A stretch of 42,770 nucleotides of DNA from an uncultured Bacteroides sp. (GTDB taxonomy: Bacteria > Bacteroidota > Bacteroidia > Bacteroidales > Bacteroidaceae). Shown here piece by piece: positions 18,925 through 28,083 of this stretch. The DNA lies in the NCBI GenBank assembly GCA_900546355.1, contig URCM01000014.1:1-42770 (forward strand), in the 5' to 3' direction. Each line of letters begins with the position of its first letter. The first letter of the stretch is position 1. Made by a program: the position numbers and the translations under genes. The notes under the pieces are model-generated. The model saw only the letters and a list, made by a program, of their open reading frames with translations. It made no database searches and was not told where the DNA came from.

Positions 18925-20828
18925 ATCTTCAGCATATCGATAAGTGTGTTATAAATACTTGTTTGGTCTATGCCGCAGATGGTGTGTAAAGCCTCTACGG
19001 GTCCGTGTTGGATAAAACGGTCGGGGATGCCGAGGCGTTTTACCGTTGGGGTATATCCGTTGTCGGATAAGAATTCGAGTATCGCGCTCCCCATACCTCC
19101 TTTCAGCACACCGTCTTCTACCGTTACGATGCGCTTGAAACGTTTCCCTATTTCGTGGAGCATGGTTTCGTCAAGGGGTTTCAGGAAGCGTAAGTCGTAG
19201 TGGGCGATGCTTTTATGGGTTTGCTTTTCGGCGTCGACGATGGCGCGGGCGGCTGTGTTGCCGATAGGACCCAGGGTAATGACCGCCAAGTCATCGCCTT
19301 CTTTTAATTTCCTTCCTTTACCGATTTCTACGGCTTCAAGCGGACATTGCCAGTCAACCAATGTCCCTCTGCCGCGTGGATAACGGATGGCGAAAGGCCC
19401 TTTCTCCGGAAGTTGCGCGGTATACATCAGGCGGCGCAGTTCGTGCTCGTTATAAGGAGAGGCGATGGTTATGTTCGGGATAGGGCGGAGGTAAGCTAAA
19501 TCAAACGCGCCATGATGGGTGGGGCCGTCTTCGCCTACCAGCCCGGCACGGTCGATGCATAACACTACGTTTAGCCCTTGGATGGCTACATCGTGGATGA
19601 TGTTGTCGTAGGCGCGTTGCATGAATGATGAATAGATGTTGCAGAAGGGCAGCAATCCTTCTTTGGCCATACCTCCGGAAAAGGTGACGGCGTGTCCTTC
19701 GGCGATGCCTACATCGAAGGCGCGGTCGGGCATGGCTTTCATTAAGATGTTCATCGAGCATCCTGTTGGCATGGCGGGAGTCACTCCGATGATTTTGTCA
19801 TTCTGCCGTGCTAATTCTAATAAGGTGTTGCCAAACACTTCTTGGTATAGAGGGGGCATCCCGGTCGTATCTTCTACGATGCGTTTCCCTGTGCCTTTGT
19901 CGAACCGTCCGGGCGCATGCCAAAGTGTCGCCTCTTCTTCGGCCGGCTTGTATCCTTTTCCTTTTACGGTATGGATATGCAGCAGCTTGGGGCCTTTCAT
20001 GTCCTTGATTTCTTTCAACACTTTTGTGAGGGCCAATACATCGTGTCCGTTTACGGGGCCGAAGTAACGGATATTCATCCCTTCGAAGATGTTCTGTTGC
20101 TGGGTAAGGACCGATTTCAGGCTGTTGTTGAAGCGTAGCAGGCTTTTCCTGCGTTCTTCGGTCAAGATGCCCCATTGCCGTAGTCGTTGCGAGATGGCAT
20201 AGCGCAGCCGGTTGTATCCTTCCGAGGTTTGCAGGTTGAGCAGGTATTGCTTCATGCCTCCCACGCTGCGGTCGATGGCCATGTTGTTGTCATTGAGGAT
20301 AATCAACAGGTTGTTGGGAGTAGACGAAGCATTGTTCAAACCCTCAAAAGCCAGTCCTCCGCTCATCGAGCCGTCTCCGATAACGGCTACCACGTGCCGG
20401 TTGTTCTCCCCTTTGTGGGCTGCCGCTACCGCCATGCCTAAAGCCGCCGAGATAGAGTTGGAGGCATGTCCGCAGGTGAAAGTATCATATTCGCTTTCGG
20501 CTGGCGATGGAAAAGGGCATAAGCCGTTCAGTTTCCGGTTGGTGCAGAAACGGTTGCGGCGTCCGGTCAGAATTTTGTGTCCGTACGCCTGGTGCCCTAC
20601 GTCCCATACGATGCGGTCATAAGGTGTATTAAATATGTAGTGAAGGGCTACGGTCAGTTCTACGACTCCCAAATTAGACCCGAAATGCCCGGGCGTGCGG
20701 GAAAGTTCGTCGATAAGCATTTCCCTCAGCTCTTTGCATACTTCGGGCAACGCTTCTGGCGGAAGCTGGCGTAAGTCCTTCGGACTGTCTATTTTACTCA
20801 ACAATTCGTAAGATGTAGTGTGTTCCAT
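18921..20828 (-). CDS. dxs: 1-deoxy-D-xylulose-5-phosphate synthase
   Basis: The 635-residue thiamine diphosphate enzyme condenses pyruvate and glyceraldehyde 3-phosphate in the first step of the MEP isoprenoid pathway. Motifs in order: [33 protein letters not shown], the ThDP signature [32 protein letters not shown], then [23 protein letters not shown] and the C-terminal transketolase domain. The frame is open upstream to 20864, but ATG 20828 ([10 protein letters not shown]) gives the expected start and leaves room for the -7 box at 20854-20861. It heads the dxs-trkA operon. Confidence 0.96.
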   Translation of the reverse strand: MEHTTSYELLSKIDSPKDLRQLPPEALPEVCKELREMLIDELSRTPGHFGSNLGVVELTVALHYIFNTPYDRIVWDVGHQAYGHKILTGRRNRFCTNRKLNGLCPFPSPAESEYDTFTCGHASNSISAALGMAVAAAHKGENNRHVVAVIGDGSMSGGLAFEGLNNASSTPNNLLIILNDNNMAIDRSVGGMKQYLLNLQTSEGYNRLRYAISQRLRQWGILTEERRKSLLRFNNSLKSVLTQQQNIFEGMNIRYFGPVNGHDVLALTKVLKEIKDMKGPKLLHIHTVKGKGYKPAEEEATLWHAPGRFDKGTGKRIVEDTTGMPPLYQEVFGNTLLELARQNDKIIGVTPAMPTGCSMNILMKAMPDRAFDVGIAEGHAVTFSGGMAKEGLLPFCNIYSSFMQRAYDNIIHDVAIQGLNVVLCIDRAGLVGEDGPTHHGAFDLAYLRPIPNITIASPYNEHELRRLMYTAQLPEKGPFAIRYPRGRGTLVDWQCPLEAVEIGKGRKLKEGDDLAVITLGPIGNTAARAIVDAEKQTHKSIAHYDLRFLKPLDETMLHEIGKRFKRIVTVEDGVLKGGMGSAILEFLSDNGYTPTVKRLGIPDRFIQHGPVEALHTICGIDQTSIYNTLIDMLKI

Positions 20829-20853
20829 CTGGTTCTTTTCAACATTAATGGTA

Positions 20854-20861
20854 CAAAAATA
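20854..20861 (-). promoter_or_regulatory. Predicted dxs promoter -7 box
   Basis: TATTTTTG on the minus strand fits TAnnTTTG and lies 25 bp upstream of the chosen dxs ATG. I find no clear -33 TTTG. Confidence 0.4.
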
Positions 20862-20931
20862 CAATAAATATATATAAGGTGTTTACTTTTGGAGCGAAAA
20901 TAACGGGTGGAGGTGATTTGTATGGAGTGTT

Positions 20932-20962
20932 GTTGGGGATTGGGATATTTTACGTAACTTTG
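20932..20962 (+). promoter_or_regulatory. Predicted promoter of the GSCFA-murF-alr operon
   Basis: GTTG (20932-20935), a 19-bp spacer and TAACTTTG (20955-20962) match the Bacteroidetes promoter. The start site would be near 20969, at the left edge of repeat copy 2, so the whole element would be transcribed as part of a leader of about 210 nt. Confidence 0.6.
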
Positions 20963-20966
20963 CCAG

Positions 20967-21063
20967 TATAACTGCGAGTCCTGCACGATTACTAATCGTA
21001 CGGCATAACGATTACTAATCGTACAGCGTGACGATTACTAATCGTGTTAGCTATGCAGTGATA
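20967..21063. repeat. 97-bp triple-palindrome element, copy 2
   Basis: Palindromes ACGATTACTAATCGT at 20985-20999, 21008-21022 and 21031-21045 are separated by 8-bp spacers ACGGCATA and ACAGCGTG. Outer arms TATAACTGC (20967-20975) and GCAGTGATA (21055-21063) differ from a perfect inverted repeat by one base. The symmetry centre is 21015, the middle of the central palindrome. The left inner arm carries CCTGC, the variant also seen on the right side of copy 3. Confidence 0.93.
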
Positions 21064-21182
21064 GGTGATAAGTAGGACAAGCTGTTTATTTCCACCAGGT
21101 TTTCGGGTTGTTCCTGTATATGTCCGTTTTTCAGGCTGGATTTCTGGTGGTGGATTACGGAAGAATTTATAAGATACGATTT

Positions 21183-22172
21183 ATGGAATTCAGAACAAAA
21201 GTAGATTTACCTGCGGGAGTGCCATTGATTGACCATTCGGACGTATTGATGATGTGGGGGTCTTGTTTTGCCGAAAACATGGGCAAACGGTTTACGGATT
21301 ATAAGTTCCGGTGCGATGTGAATCCTTTCGGCGTATTGTATAATCCGTATTCGATAGCGGAGGCGGCAAGGCAGGTAGCGGAAGGTTATATATATAATAA
21401 GGTAGACTTGCGTGAAAAGGGGGGTGTGTGGTATAGCTTGATGCACCATAGCTCTTTCTCATCAAGGAGTGCCGATGCGTGCCTGGAGAAAATCAATGCC
21501 CGCTTGCGCCTCGCGGAAGAATATTTGCGGAAAGCCAGGTGGATGATGTGTACGTGGGGTACAGCCTGGATTTATGAGTGGAAAGAGACGGGACGGATTG
21601 TGGGGAATTGTCACAAACTGCCCGAAGGCTGTTTTACGCGCCGTTTGTTGGAGGTGGATGAAATTGTAACCGTTTATGCCTCGTTGATGGAGAAACTGCA
21701 TCAGATAAACCCGAAATTACGTTTCTTGTTTACGGTAAGCCCTATCCGCCATGTGAAAGACGGGATGCACGGCAATCAGGTAAGTAAGTCGACCTTGCTT
21801 TTGGCTGCTGATAAACTGACGAAGTCATATCCCCGGTCGTGTTTTTATTTCCCTTCTTACGAGATTGTGATGGATGAGTTGCGTGATTATCGTTTTTATG
21901 CCGATGATATGGTGCATCCGTCGCAGGTGGCGGTCGATTACTTGTGGGAATGTTTCGGCCAGACGTTTTTCACGGATGCTGCCTGTCGGTTTCTGCAAGC
22001 GTGGGAGAAAGTGAAAAAGGGATTGGAGCATCGTCCTTTTGACCCTGATTCGGAGGCATACCAGCGTTTTTTAAGTCAAATACTGTTAAACATAGACAAG
22101 TTAAAAGAAAAATTTCCGTACTTAGATGTCCAAAATGAAATAAGTCTATGTCAAGCTCGATTGAAGAAATAA
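21183..22172 (+). CDS. GSCFA-domain protein (SGNH-hydrolase-like)
   Basis: The 329-residue protein carries the name-giving motif (WGSCFAENMGKRF, about residues 23-35) and YNPYSIAE shortly after, both typical of the GSCFA family. DDMVHPSQVAVDYLWE near residue 245 looks like the Asp-x-x-His block of SGNH hydrolases, with Ser of GSCF as the possible nucleophile, so an esterase or acyltransferase activity is plausible but unproven. There is no signal peptide. ATG 21183 (MEFRTKVDLP) is preferred over upstream starts because it begins at the conserved region. Its end overlaps murF-alr by 25 bp, tying it to peptidoglycan precursor synthesis. Confidence 0.88.
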   Translation: MEFRTKVDLPAGVPLIDHSDVLMMWGSCFAENMGKRFTDYKFRCDVNPFGVLYNPYSIAEAARQVAEGYIYNKVDLREKGGVWYSLMHHSSFSSRSADACLEKINARLRLAEEYLRKARWMMCTWGTAWIYEWKETGRIVGNCHKLPEGCFTRRLLEVDEIVTVYASLMEKLHQINPKLRFLFTVSPIRHVKDGMHGNQVSKSTLLLAADKLTKSYPRSCFYFPSYEIVMDELRDYRFYADDMVHPSQVAVDYLWECFGQTFFTDAACRFLQAWEKVKKGLEHRPFDPDSEAYQRFLSQILLNIDKLKEKFPYLDVQNEISLCQARLKK

Positions 22173-24619
22173 CCTCCGCTATCGGAGCGAACCGGATAGG
22201 GGAACGGACTGCGCGGATTGATTGGATCCTGACCGACAGTCGTTCGTTGTGCTTTCCCGAAGAAACCCTGTTCTTTGCGTTGAAGACAAAACGCAACGAC
22301 GGTCATAAATACATTCGTGAATTGTATGCGCGCGGTGTATATAATTTTGTGGTAACCGAAGTGCCCGAAGCCATGAAAGGCTGCACGGATGTGAATTTTT
22401 TGCTGGTAAGTGACGTGCTGAAAGCGTTGCAGCGTCTGGTCGCGAAACACCGCGAGCGGTTTGACGTTCCGGTAGTGGGTATTACGGGAAGCAACGGAAA
22501 GACGGTGGTGAAGGAATGGCTTTACCAGTTGCTCAGCCCTGAACGGCGGATAACCCGTTCGCCGCGTAGCTTCAATTCACAGATTGGTGTGCCTCTTTCT
22601 GTATGGATGATGGATGAACATACCGAGTTGGGTGTTTTTGAAGCGGGTATTTCCGAGATGGGAGAGATGGAGGTCCTCCAACCGATTATTCGTCCTACTA
22701 TCGGCGTGTTGACAAATATCGGAGGGGCGCATCAGGAGAATTTTGCTTCGTTGCAGGATAAGTGCATGGAGAAACTGCTCTTGTTCAAAGATTGCGACGT
22801 GATTATTTATAATGGCGATAACGAACTGATAAGCAATTGTGTCGCCAAATCGTTGTTTACCGCCCGTGAAATAGCATGGTCGATGAAAGATGTGGAACGC
22901 CCTTTGTTCATCGAGAAAATAGAGAAGGACGATACCGGCACAACCATCAAGTATCGCTATTTGGGCTTCTTTAAAGAATACCGTATACCTTATATAGATG
23001 ATGCTTCTATCGAGAATTCGCTGAATTGCTTGGCGGTAGCTTTGTATCTGATGGTGCCGACTGAAACGATAGCCGCGCGGATGGCGAAGCTGGAACCTGT
23101 GGCGATGCGTTTGGAAGTAAAAGACGGCAAGAACGGGTGTGTGCTGATTAACGATAGCTATAATTCGGATTTTGCTTCGTTGGACATCGCGCTCGACTTT
23201 ATGGCACGGCGTTCGGAAGGCAAAGCGTGTCGCCGCACGCTGATATTGTCGGATATCTTAGAGACCGGGCAATCCGGGAAGCAGTTGTATAGCCAGGTGG
23301 CAGAACTTGTGCATAGCCGAGGAGTGAACCGGTTGATTGGAGTGGGAGAGGGAATCTCGGCGGCTGCCGCCCGTTTCGATTTGAAGGAAAAGCAGTTTTT
23401 CCGCACAACGGAAGAGCTGATGGTATCGGGCGTATTGGAGACGTTGCGGGGCGATATTGTGTTGATAAAGGGAGCGCGTCCTTTCCGTTTTGATGAAATA
23501 TCCGATTACCTGGAACTGAAAGTGCACGAAACGATTTTGGAAATCAACTTGAGCGCTTTGATAGACAATCTGAATTATTACCGTAATAAGTTGAAGCCAG
23601 ACACGAAACTGGTGTGCATGGTGAAGGCGTCGGCATACGGGGCAGGGCCTTTTGAAGTGGCGAAGACACTGGAAGAACACCGTGTGGATTACTTGGCTGT
23701 AGCTGTTGCCGATGAAGGAGCGGATTTGCGTAAGGCGGGCATTACCTGTCCGATTATTATCATGAATCCCGAAGTGACCGCTTTCAAGACGATGTTTGCT
23801 TACCGCCTTGAACCTAATATTTATGGTTTCCGCATCCTGGAAGATTTTGTGAAAGCCGCGGAACATGAGGGAGTGTCCAATTTCCCTATACATATTAAGA
23901 TAGATACGGGAATGCACCGTTTGGGATTCGACCCGCATAAGGATATGCAGGCTTTGGTAGAACGGTTGCATCGCCAGTCGGCGGTCATACCCCGTTCTGT
24001 CTTTTCACATCTGGTGGGTAGCGATTCTTCCTGTTTCGATGCGTTTACATGTAGGCAGATAGAGGCTTTCGAGAGGGCTTCTGCCGAATTGCAAGCCGGG
24101 TTCGGCCATAAGATTTTACGCCATATCTGCAATACGGCGGGGATTGAACGCTATCCGGGCGCGCAATTCGATATGGTTCGTTTGGGCATTGGCCTGTATG
24201 GCATCGATCCTTATACCAATCATGTTTTGCATAATGTAAGTACGTTGAAGACCACCATCCTGCAGATTCATGACGTCCCGGCCGAAGAGACTGTGGGGTA
24301 TAGCCGGAAAGGTGTACTGCATCGTGATTCACGTATCGCTACCATTCCAATCGGGTATGCCGACGGCCTGAACCGCCATTTGGGGAATGGTAAAGCCTAT
24401 TGTCTGGTTAATGGGCGGAAAGCACCTTATGTAGGGAATATTTGCATGGATGTTTGTATGATTGATGTGACTGGTATCGATTGCAAAGAAGGCGATAAGG
24501 TGACAGTTTTCGGTGACGGCCTTCCCGTTACCGTGCTTTCTGACATGCTTGACACGATACCTTACGAAATCCTGACAAGTGTATCCAATCGTGTAAAGCG
24601 TGTTTATTTTCAAGACTGA
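22148..24619 (+). CDS. murF-alr: Bifunctional MurF ligase / alanine racemase
   Basis: The 823-residue fusion makes and uses D-alanine for the cell wall. The MurF half (about 1-450) adds D-Ala-D-Ala to UDP-MurNAc-tripeptide. It shows DSRSLCFPEETLFFAL, the ATP loop GITGSNGKTVVKEWL near residue 115, FNSQIGVPLSVW, EAGISEMGEM and the NDSYNSD motif. The Alr half (about 460-823) has PLP-lysine 493 in MVKASAYGAGPFEVA, IKIDTGMHRLGF, RLGIGLYGIDP, the catalytic tyrosine region TVGYSRKG, and IPIGYADGLNRHLGNG. The fusion is known in Bacteroidetes. Both halves keep their key residues, so both activities are expected. It overlaps the GSCFA gene and is probably co-translated. Confidence 0.96.
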   Translation: MSSSIEEITSAIGANRIGERTARIDWILTDSRSLCFPEETLFFALKTKRNDGHKYIRELYARGVYNFVVTEVPEAMKGCTDVNFLLVSDVLKALQRLVAKHRERFDVPVVGITGSNGKTVVKEWLYQLLSPERRITRSPRSFNSQIGVPLSVWMMDEHTELGVFEAGISEMGEMEVLQPIIRPTIGVLTNIGGAHQENFASLQDKCMEKLLLFKDCDVIIYNGDNELISNCVAKSLFTAREIAWSMKDVERPLFIEKIEKDDTGTTIKYRYLGFFKEYRIPYIDDASIENSLNCLAVALYLMVPTETIAARMAKLEPVAMRLEVKDGKNGCVLINDSYNSDFASLDIALDFMARRSEGKACRRTLILSDILETGQSGKQLYSQVAELVHSRGVNRLIGVGEGISAAAARFDLKEKQFFRTTEELMVSGVLETLRGDIVLIKGARPFRFDEISDYLELKVHETILEINLSALIDNLNYYRNKLKPDTKLVCMVKASAYGAGPFEVAKTLEEHRVDYLAVAVADEGADLRKAGITCPIIIMNPEVTAFKTMFAYRLEPNIYGFRILEDFVKAAEHEGVSNFPIHIKIDTGMHRLGFDPHKDMQALVERLHRQSAVIPRSVFSHLVGSDSSCFDAFTCRQIEAFERASAELQAGFGHKILRHICNTAGIERYPGAQFDMVRLGIGLYGIDPYTNHVLHNVSTLKTTILQIHDVPAEETVGYSRKGVLHRDSRIATIPIGYADGLNRHLGNGKAYCLVNGRKAPYVGNICMDVCMIDVTGIDCKEGDKVTVFGDGLPVTVLSDMLDTIPYEILTSVSNRVKRVYFQD

Positions 24620-25066
24620 GGTGCCGGAACGGTTTGTGGCGTTACTCTGGAAAGAATGCGATAGGCTTTGTCTTGTCGTTGCTGGCGACTTGCTTTTGTG
24701 AGTGGCATCAGGACTCATAATAAAGAAAACGATTTACGCCAAGTACCCTATCGGATAAAATTGGAACAGTATCTCATGGCTATGTGTTTTAAAGCAGAAA
24801 TATGGAAGGAAAATTTAGTAAGAGTGTAGCAATAGATGCGGATATTCAAATAAAATTTAAAAATAAGCTCAAAATAACCGCTTTTGATTTTGATATGTCA
24901 TGAATTTCTCTTTTCTTTGTAGCTGTAATTGACGTGAGGGGCGGCGTGGCTATCTGGTACCTTTGTTAACGCAAACCATAGGGGAAGGAAGCAACGTAGG
25001 CCGCAGGTTGATAAATGGGAAACCGACATTCAATTAAATTTCTAATTAATATTAAAAAGTAATTTT
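24620..25066. other. Intergenic region before the exbB operon
   Basis: This 447-bp region holds the exbB -7 box at 24958-24965 and a leader of about 95 nt. A 33-codon frame at 24802-24903 has no recognisable product and is not called. I see no clear terminator for murF-alr and no repeat. Confidence 0.55.
24958..24965 (+). promoter_or_regulatory. Predicted exbB operon promoter -7 box
   Basis: TACCTTTG matches TAnnTTTG exactly. No TTTG lies at the right distance upstream, so the -33 box is weak. The leader would be about 95 nt. Confidence 0.45.
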
Positions 25067-25882
25067 ATGGAAACTACTAAAAAACAAAAAAAACAAGGAT
25101 TTAAGGGAATTGAAGCTGCTGGTTTGGTAATTATCGCATGCTTTATTATCGCATTGTGTATCTACAAGTTCATCTTGGGTGACCCTGCGAACTTTATGAA
25201 CAATGACCCGAACAACCATCCGCTGCCGGGTAACATGTTGGGTACTATCTACAAAGGTGGTGTTGTCGTTCCGGTGATTCAGACATTGTTGCTGACTGTG
25301 TTGGCTTTGAGTGTTGAACGTTATTTCACTATCCGTGCCGCTTTCGGTCGTGGTAAATTGGTTAAATTCGTTGCCCAAATCAAAGACGCTTTGGCAAAGA
25401 ATGACATGGAAGCTGCTCAAGCATTGTGCGACAAGCAACGTGGTTCTGTAGCAAACGTTGTAGGTGCTACTTTGCAGACTTACCGTGAAATGGAACAAAA
25501 CAACGAATTGGATAAAGACCAGAAAGTATTGGCTATCCAGAAGTCATTGGAAGAAGCTACCGCATTGGAAATGCCGATGTTGCAGCAGAACTTGCCGATT
25601 ATCGGTACCATTACTACACTGGGTACTCTTTGCGGTCTGCTCGGTACCGTTATCGGTATGATCCGTTCATTCGCCGCTTTGTCTGCTGGTGGTGGTACTG
25701 ACTCAGTTGCGTTGTCAACCGGTATTTCTGAAGCCTTGATCAATACCGCATTCGGTATCTTGACTGGTGCATTGGCCGTTATCTCTTATAACTACTTTAC
25801 TAATAAGATTGATAAACTGACTTACAGCCTTGACGAAGTAGGCTTCTCTATCGTACAGACTTTCAACGCTACCCATAAATAA
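25067..25882 (+). CDS. exbB: MotA/TolQ/ExbB proton channel protein
   Basis: The 271-residue inner membrane protein has an N-terminal helix (about 17-37), a second near 70-85 and the paired channel helices at about 175-260. The core LPIIGTITTLGTLCGLLGTVIGMIRSFAAL, followed by GISEALINTAFGILTGALAVISYNYF, is the ExbB/TolQ signature. It forms the pentamer that surrounds the ExbD dimer and uses the proton gradient to drive TonB. It heads a six-gene run of exbB, two exbD, tonB, a PstS-like gene and a TPR gene. Confidence 0.94.
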   Translation: METTKKQKKQGFKGIEAAGLVIIACFIIALCIYKFILGDPANFMNNDPNNHPLPGNMLGTIYKGGVVVPVIQTLLLTVLALSVERYFTIRAAFGRGKLVKFVAQIKDALAKNDMEAAQALCDKQRGSVANVVGATLQTYREMEQNNELDKDQKVLAIQKSLEEATALEMPMLQQNLPIIGTITTLGTLCGLLGTVIGMIRSFAALSAGGGTDSVALSTGISEALINTAFGILTGALAVISYNYFTNKIDKLTYSLDEVGFSIVQTFNATHK

Positions 25883-25943
25883 TCGAAGAGACTGAGGTAG
25901 TCTCTCGTGTAAACGAAACGTATAACTTTTTAAATAGTTAATT

Positions 25944-26549
25944 ATGGGTAAAGTTAAAGTTAAAAAGAAATCCATGTTTATCGACATGACTGCCATGAGT
26001 GACGTGACCGTGTTGCTGCTTACTTTCTTTATGTTGACAGGTAACTTCATCAAGAAAGAGCCGGTACAGGTCGTTACTCCGGGTTCGGTTTCGGAAATCA
26101 AGATTCCGGAAACGAACATCCTGCAGATTCTTGTCGAGCCGAGTGGCAAGATTTTCATGAGTCTTGACAAGCAACAGGATATGGCAGCTACATTGGAAGC
26201 TGTAGGAAAGGAATATGGCTTGACATTCACTCCCGAGGAAGTTAAGAAGTTTTCCGTATTCCAGACTTTCGGCGTTCCGATGAAGAATATGAGATGGTTC
26301 CTCTCGCTTCCGGGCGAAGAACAGGATAAAGTATTGAAGGATTACGGAATTCCTTGTGACAGTGTGGACAACCAGTTCAAGGCGTGGATACGTAATGCGC
26401 GTGCTACAAACCGTGACTTGCGTATCGCCATCAAAGCTGACCAAAGCACTCCTTATTCTGTCATCAAGAACGTAATGAGTTCTCTTCAAGATTTGAAGGA
26501 AAACAGATACAATCTGATTACTTCATTGAAAAAAGTGTCTGACGAATAA
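25944..26549 (+). CDS. exbD: ExbD/TolR family biopolymer transport protein (first copy)
   Basis: The 201-residue protein has a short basic cytoplasmic N-terminus, one membrane helix (about 18-38) with the conserved proton-carrying acid at Asp20 (MSDVTVLLLTFFML), and a periplasmic domain. It is longer than classical ExbD (about 140 residues); the extra length is in the periplasmic part. It is followed 16 bp later by a second exbD, suggesting a heterodimer in the channel. Confidence 0.92.
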   Translation: MGKVKVKKKSMFIDMTAMSDVTVLLLTFFMLTGNFIKKEPVQVVTPGSVSEIKIPETNILQILVEPSGKIFMSLDKQQDMAATLEAVGKEYGLTFTPEEVKKFSVFQTFGVPMKNMRWFLSLPGEEQDKVLKDYGIPCDSVDNQFKAWIRNARATNRDLRIAIKADQSTPYSVIKNVMSSLQDLKENRYNLITSLKKVSDE

Positions 26550-26565
26550 AAAAGGAGTTTAAAAT

Positions 26566-27219
26566 ATGGCTGAAATACAAGATAATGGTGGAGGCAAAAA
26601 AGGAAAAGGTTCAAAGCAGAAAAAAATGGCCGTCCGCGTAGACTTTACGCCGATGGTGGACATGAACATGCTTTTGATTACCTTCTTCATGCTGTGTACC
26701 TCGTTGAGCAAGCCTCAAACAATGGAAATCAGTATGCCTACCAATGATGAGAATATTACCGAGGATCAGCAGAATAAGGTAAAGGCTTCTCAGGCTCTTA
26801 CAATGTTGCTGGATGCGGATAATAAGCTTTATTATTACGAAGGAGAACCGAATTATGACGATTATACTTCTTTGAAAGAAACGAATTACACGGCTGACGG
26901 CATCCGTAAGGTTTTGCTCCGCAAGAACTACGATGCAGTGAAGAAAGTGGAAGAGTTGAAACAGAAGAAGGCTAATCTGGAAATTACGGAGGAAGAATAC
27001 AAGAAACAAGTTTCTGAAGTGAAAGGTGCCAAGAATACACCGACCGTAATTATCAAGGCGACTGACAAAGCTACTTACAAGAACCTGATTGATGCATTGG
27101 ACGAAATGCAGATTTGCAGTATCGGTAAGTATGTGATTGTTGAAATCACGGAAGGAGACCAGTTCTTGATTGACAACTATAATGCGAAAGGTCAGTTGAG
27201 TAGTAATGCTGTAAGTTGA
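26566..27219 (+). CDS. exbD: ExbD/TolR family biopolymer transport protein (second copy)
   Basis: The 217-residue protein has a lysine- and glycine-rich N-terminus, a membrane helix with the conserved acid at Asp32 (FTPMVDMNMLLITFFML), and a periplasmic domain with a lysine/glutamate-rich, probably coiled-coil insert at about 125-160. It keeps the FTPMVD motif better than the first copy. The end (GKYVIVEITEGDQFLI) resembles the terminal strand of ExbD proteins. Confidence 0.92.
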   Translation: MAEIQDNGGGKKGKGSKQKKMAVRVDFTPMVDMNMLLITFFMLCTSLSKPQTMEISMPTNDENITEDQQNKVKASQALTMLLDADNKLYYYEGEPNYDDYTSLKETNYTADGIRKVLLRKNYDAVKKVEELKQKKANLEITEEEYKKQVSEVKGAKNTPTVIIKATDKATYKNLIDALDEMQICSIGKYVIVEITEGDQFLIDNYNAKGQLSSNAVS

Positions 27220-27246
27220 AATGTGTAACACCTAAAAAAGAAAAAT

Positions 27247-28062
27247 ATGGCAAAAATAGATTTGATTTCTTTGGAATGGTGTGAACTCATTTTCAAAGAT
27301 AAAAATAAAGCATACGGCGCTTATAAAATGCGTCGTGATTTCGGAAGACGGCAAATGGCTGCTATCATCATTGTGATTGTGGTTGCTGCTGTAGGCTTCT
27401 ATCTTCCTCGCTTGATCCAGATGGCTATTCCTGAGAAGGAAGAGGAAATGTTGGAAGTAACCCAGCTCTCTCAATTGGAAGAACCGGAAGTGAAGCAAGA
27501 AGAACTGGTTAAGCCGGTTGAACAGATTGCTCCTCCTCCCCAGTTGAAGAGTACTATCAAGTTTACTGCTCCGGTCATCAAGAAAGATGAAGAAGTAGCA
27601 GATGAAGATGAATTGAAGAGTCAGGACGAGCTGACCGAATCGAAAGTACAGATTTCTATCGCCGACGTAAAAGGTAACAACGAACTGGAAGGTGCGGATA
27701 TCGCCGACTTGCAGGAAGTGATTACCCAGGCTCCTGAAGAAAAAGAGGAACCTTACACGATGGTAGAACAGATGCCTCAATATCCGGGCGGCGTTCAGGA
27801 ATTGATGAAATACATTTCCAAGAATTTGCGTTATCCGGCTATTGCTCAGGAAAACGGTATTCAAGGACGTGTAATCTTGAGATTCGTCGTTTCTGCTTCT
27901 GGTAAGGTTGAAGATGTTCAGGTATTGCGTTCTTTGGATCCGAACTGTGATAAGGAAGCAGTCCGTGTGGTACAATCGATGCCGCAATGGATTCCGGGTA
28001 AGCAGAATGGACGTAACGTGCCTGTATATTACACCTTGCCGGTTGTATTTAGATTGCAGTAA
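27247..28062 (+). CDS. tonB: TonB family energy transducer
   Basis: The 271-residue protein has a cytoplasmic N-terminus of about 35 residues, one helix (about 37-57), a periplasmic spacer rich in Glu, Pro, Val and Lys, and a C-terminal TonB domain (about 180-271). MPQYPGGVQELMKYISKNLRYPAIAQENGIQGRVILRFVV and the last strand YYTLPVVFRLQ are typical of Bacteroidetes TonB. It carries energy from ExbBD to outer-membrane TonB-dependent receptors. The spacing within the operon (27 bp before, 21 bp after) supports co-transcription. Confidence 0.95.
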   Translation: MAKIDLISLEWCELIFKDKNKAYGAYKMRRDFGRRQMAAIIIVIVVAAVGFYLPRLIQMAIPEKEEEMLEVTQLSQLEEPEVKQEELVKPVEQIAPPPQLKSTIKFTAPVIKKDEEVADEDELKSQDELTESKVQISIADVKGNNELEGADIADLQEVITQAPEEKEEPYTMVEQMPQYPGGVQELMKYISKNLRYPAIAQENGIQGRVILRFVVSASGKVEDVQVLRSLDPNCDKEAVRVVQSMPQWIPGKQNGRNVPVYYTLPVVFRLQ

Positions 28063-28083
28063 TATATCTTAAGAATTGCGTGT

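Larger units (their letters stand above)
20829..21182. other. Divergent region between dxs and the GSCFA gene
   Basis: This 354-bp region holds the dxs -7 box on the minus strand, a good promoter on the plus strand (20932-20962) and repeat copy 2 (20967-21063). The last 120 bp before the GSCFA start carry no further structure I can identify. Confidence 0.6.

Noticed and set aside
24802..24903. 33-codon open frame upstream of exbB
   Set aside because: No ribosome site, no signal or motif, and it ends before the predicted exbB promoter; too short to support without conservation data.
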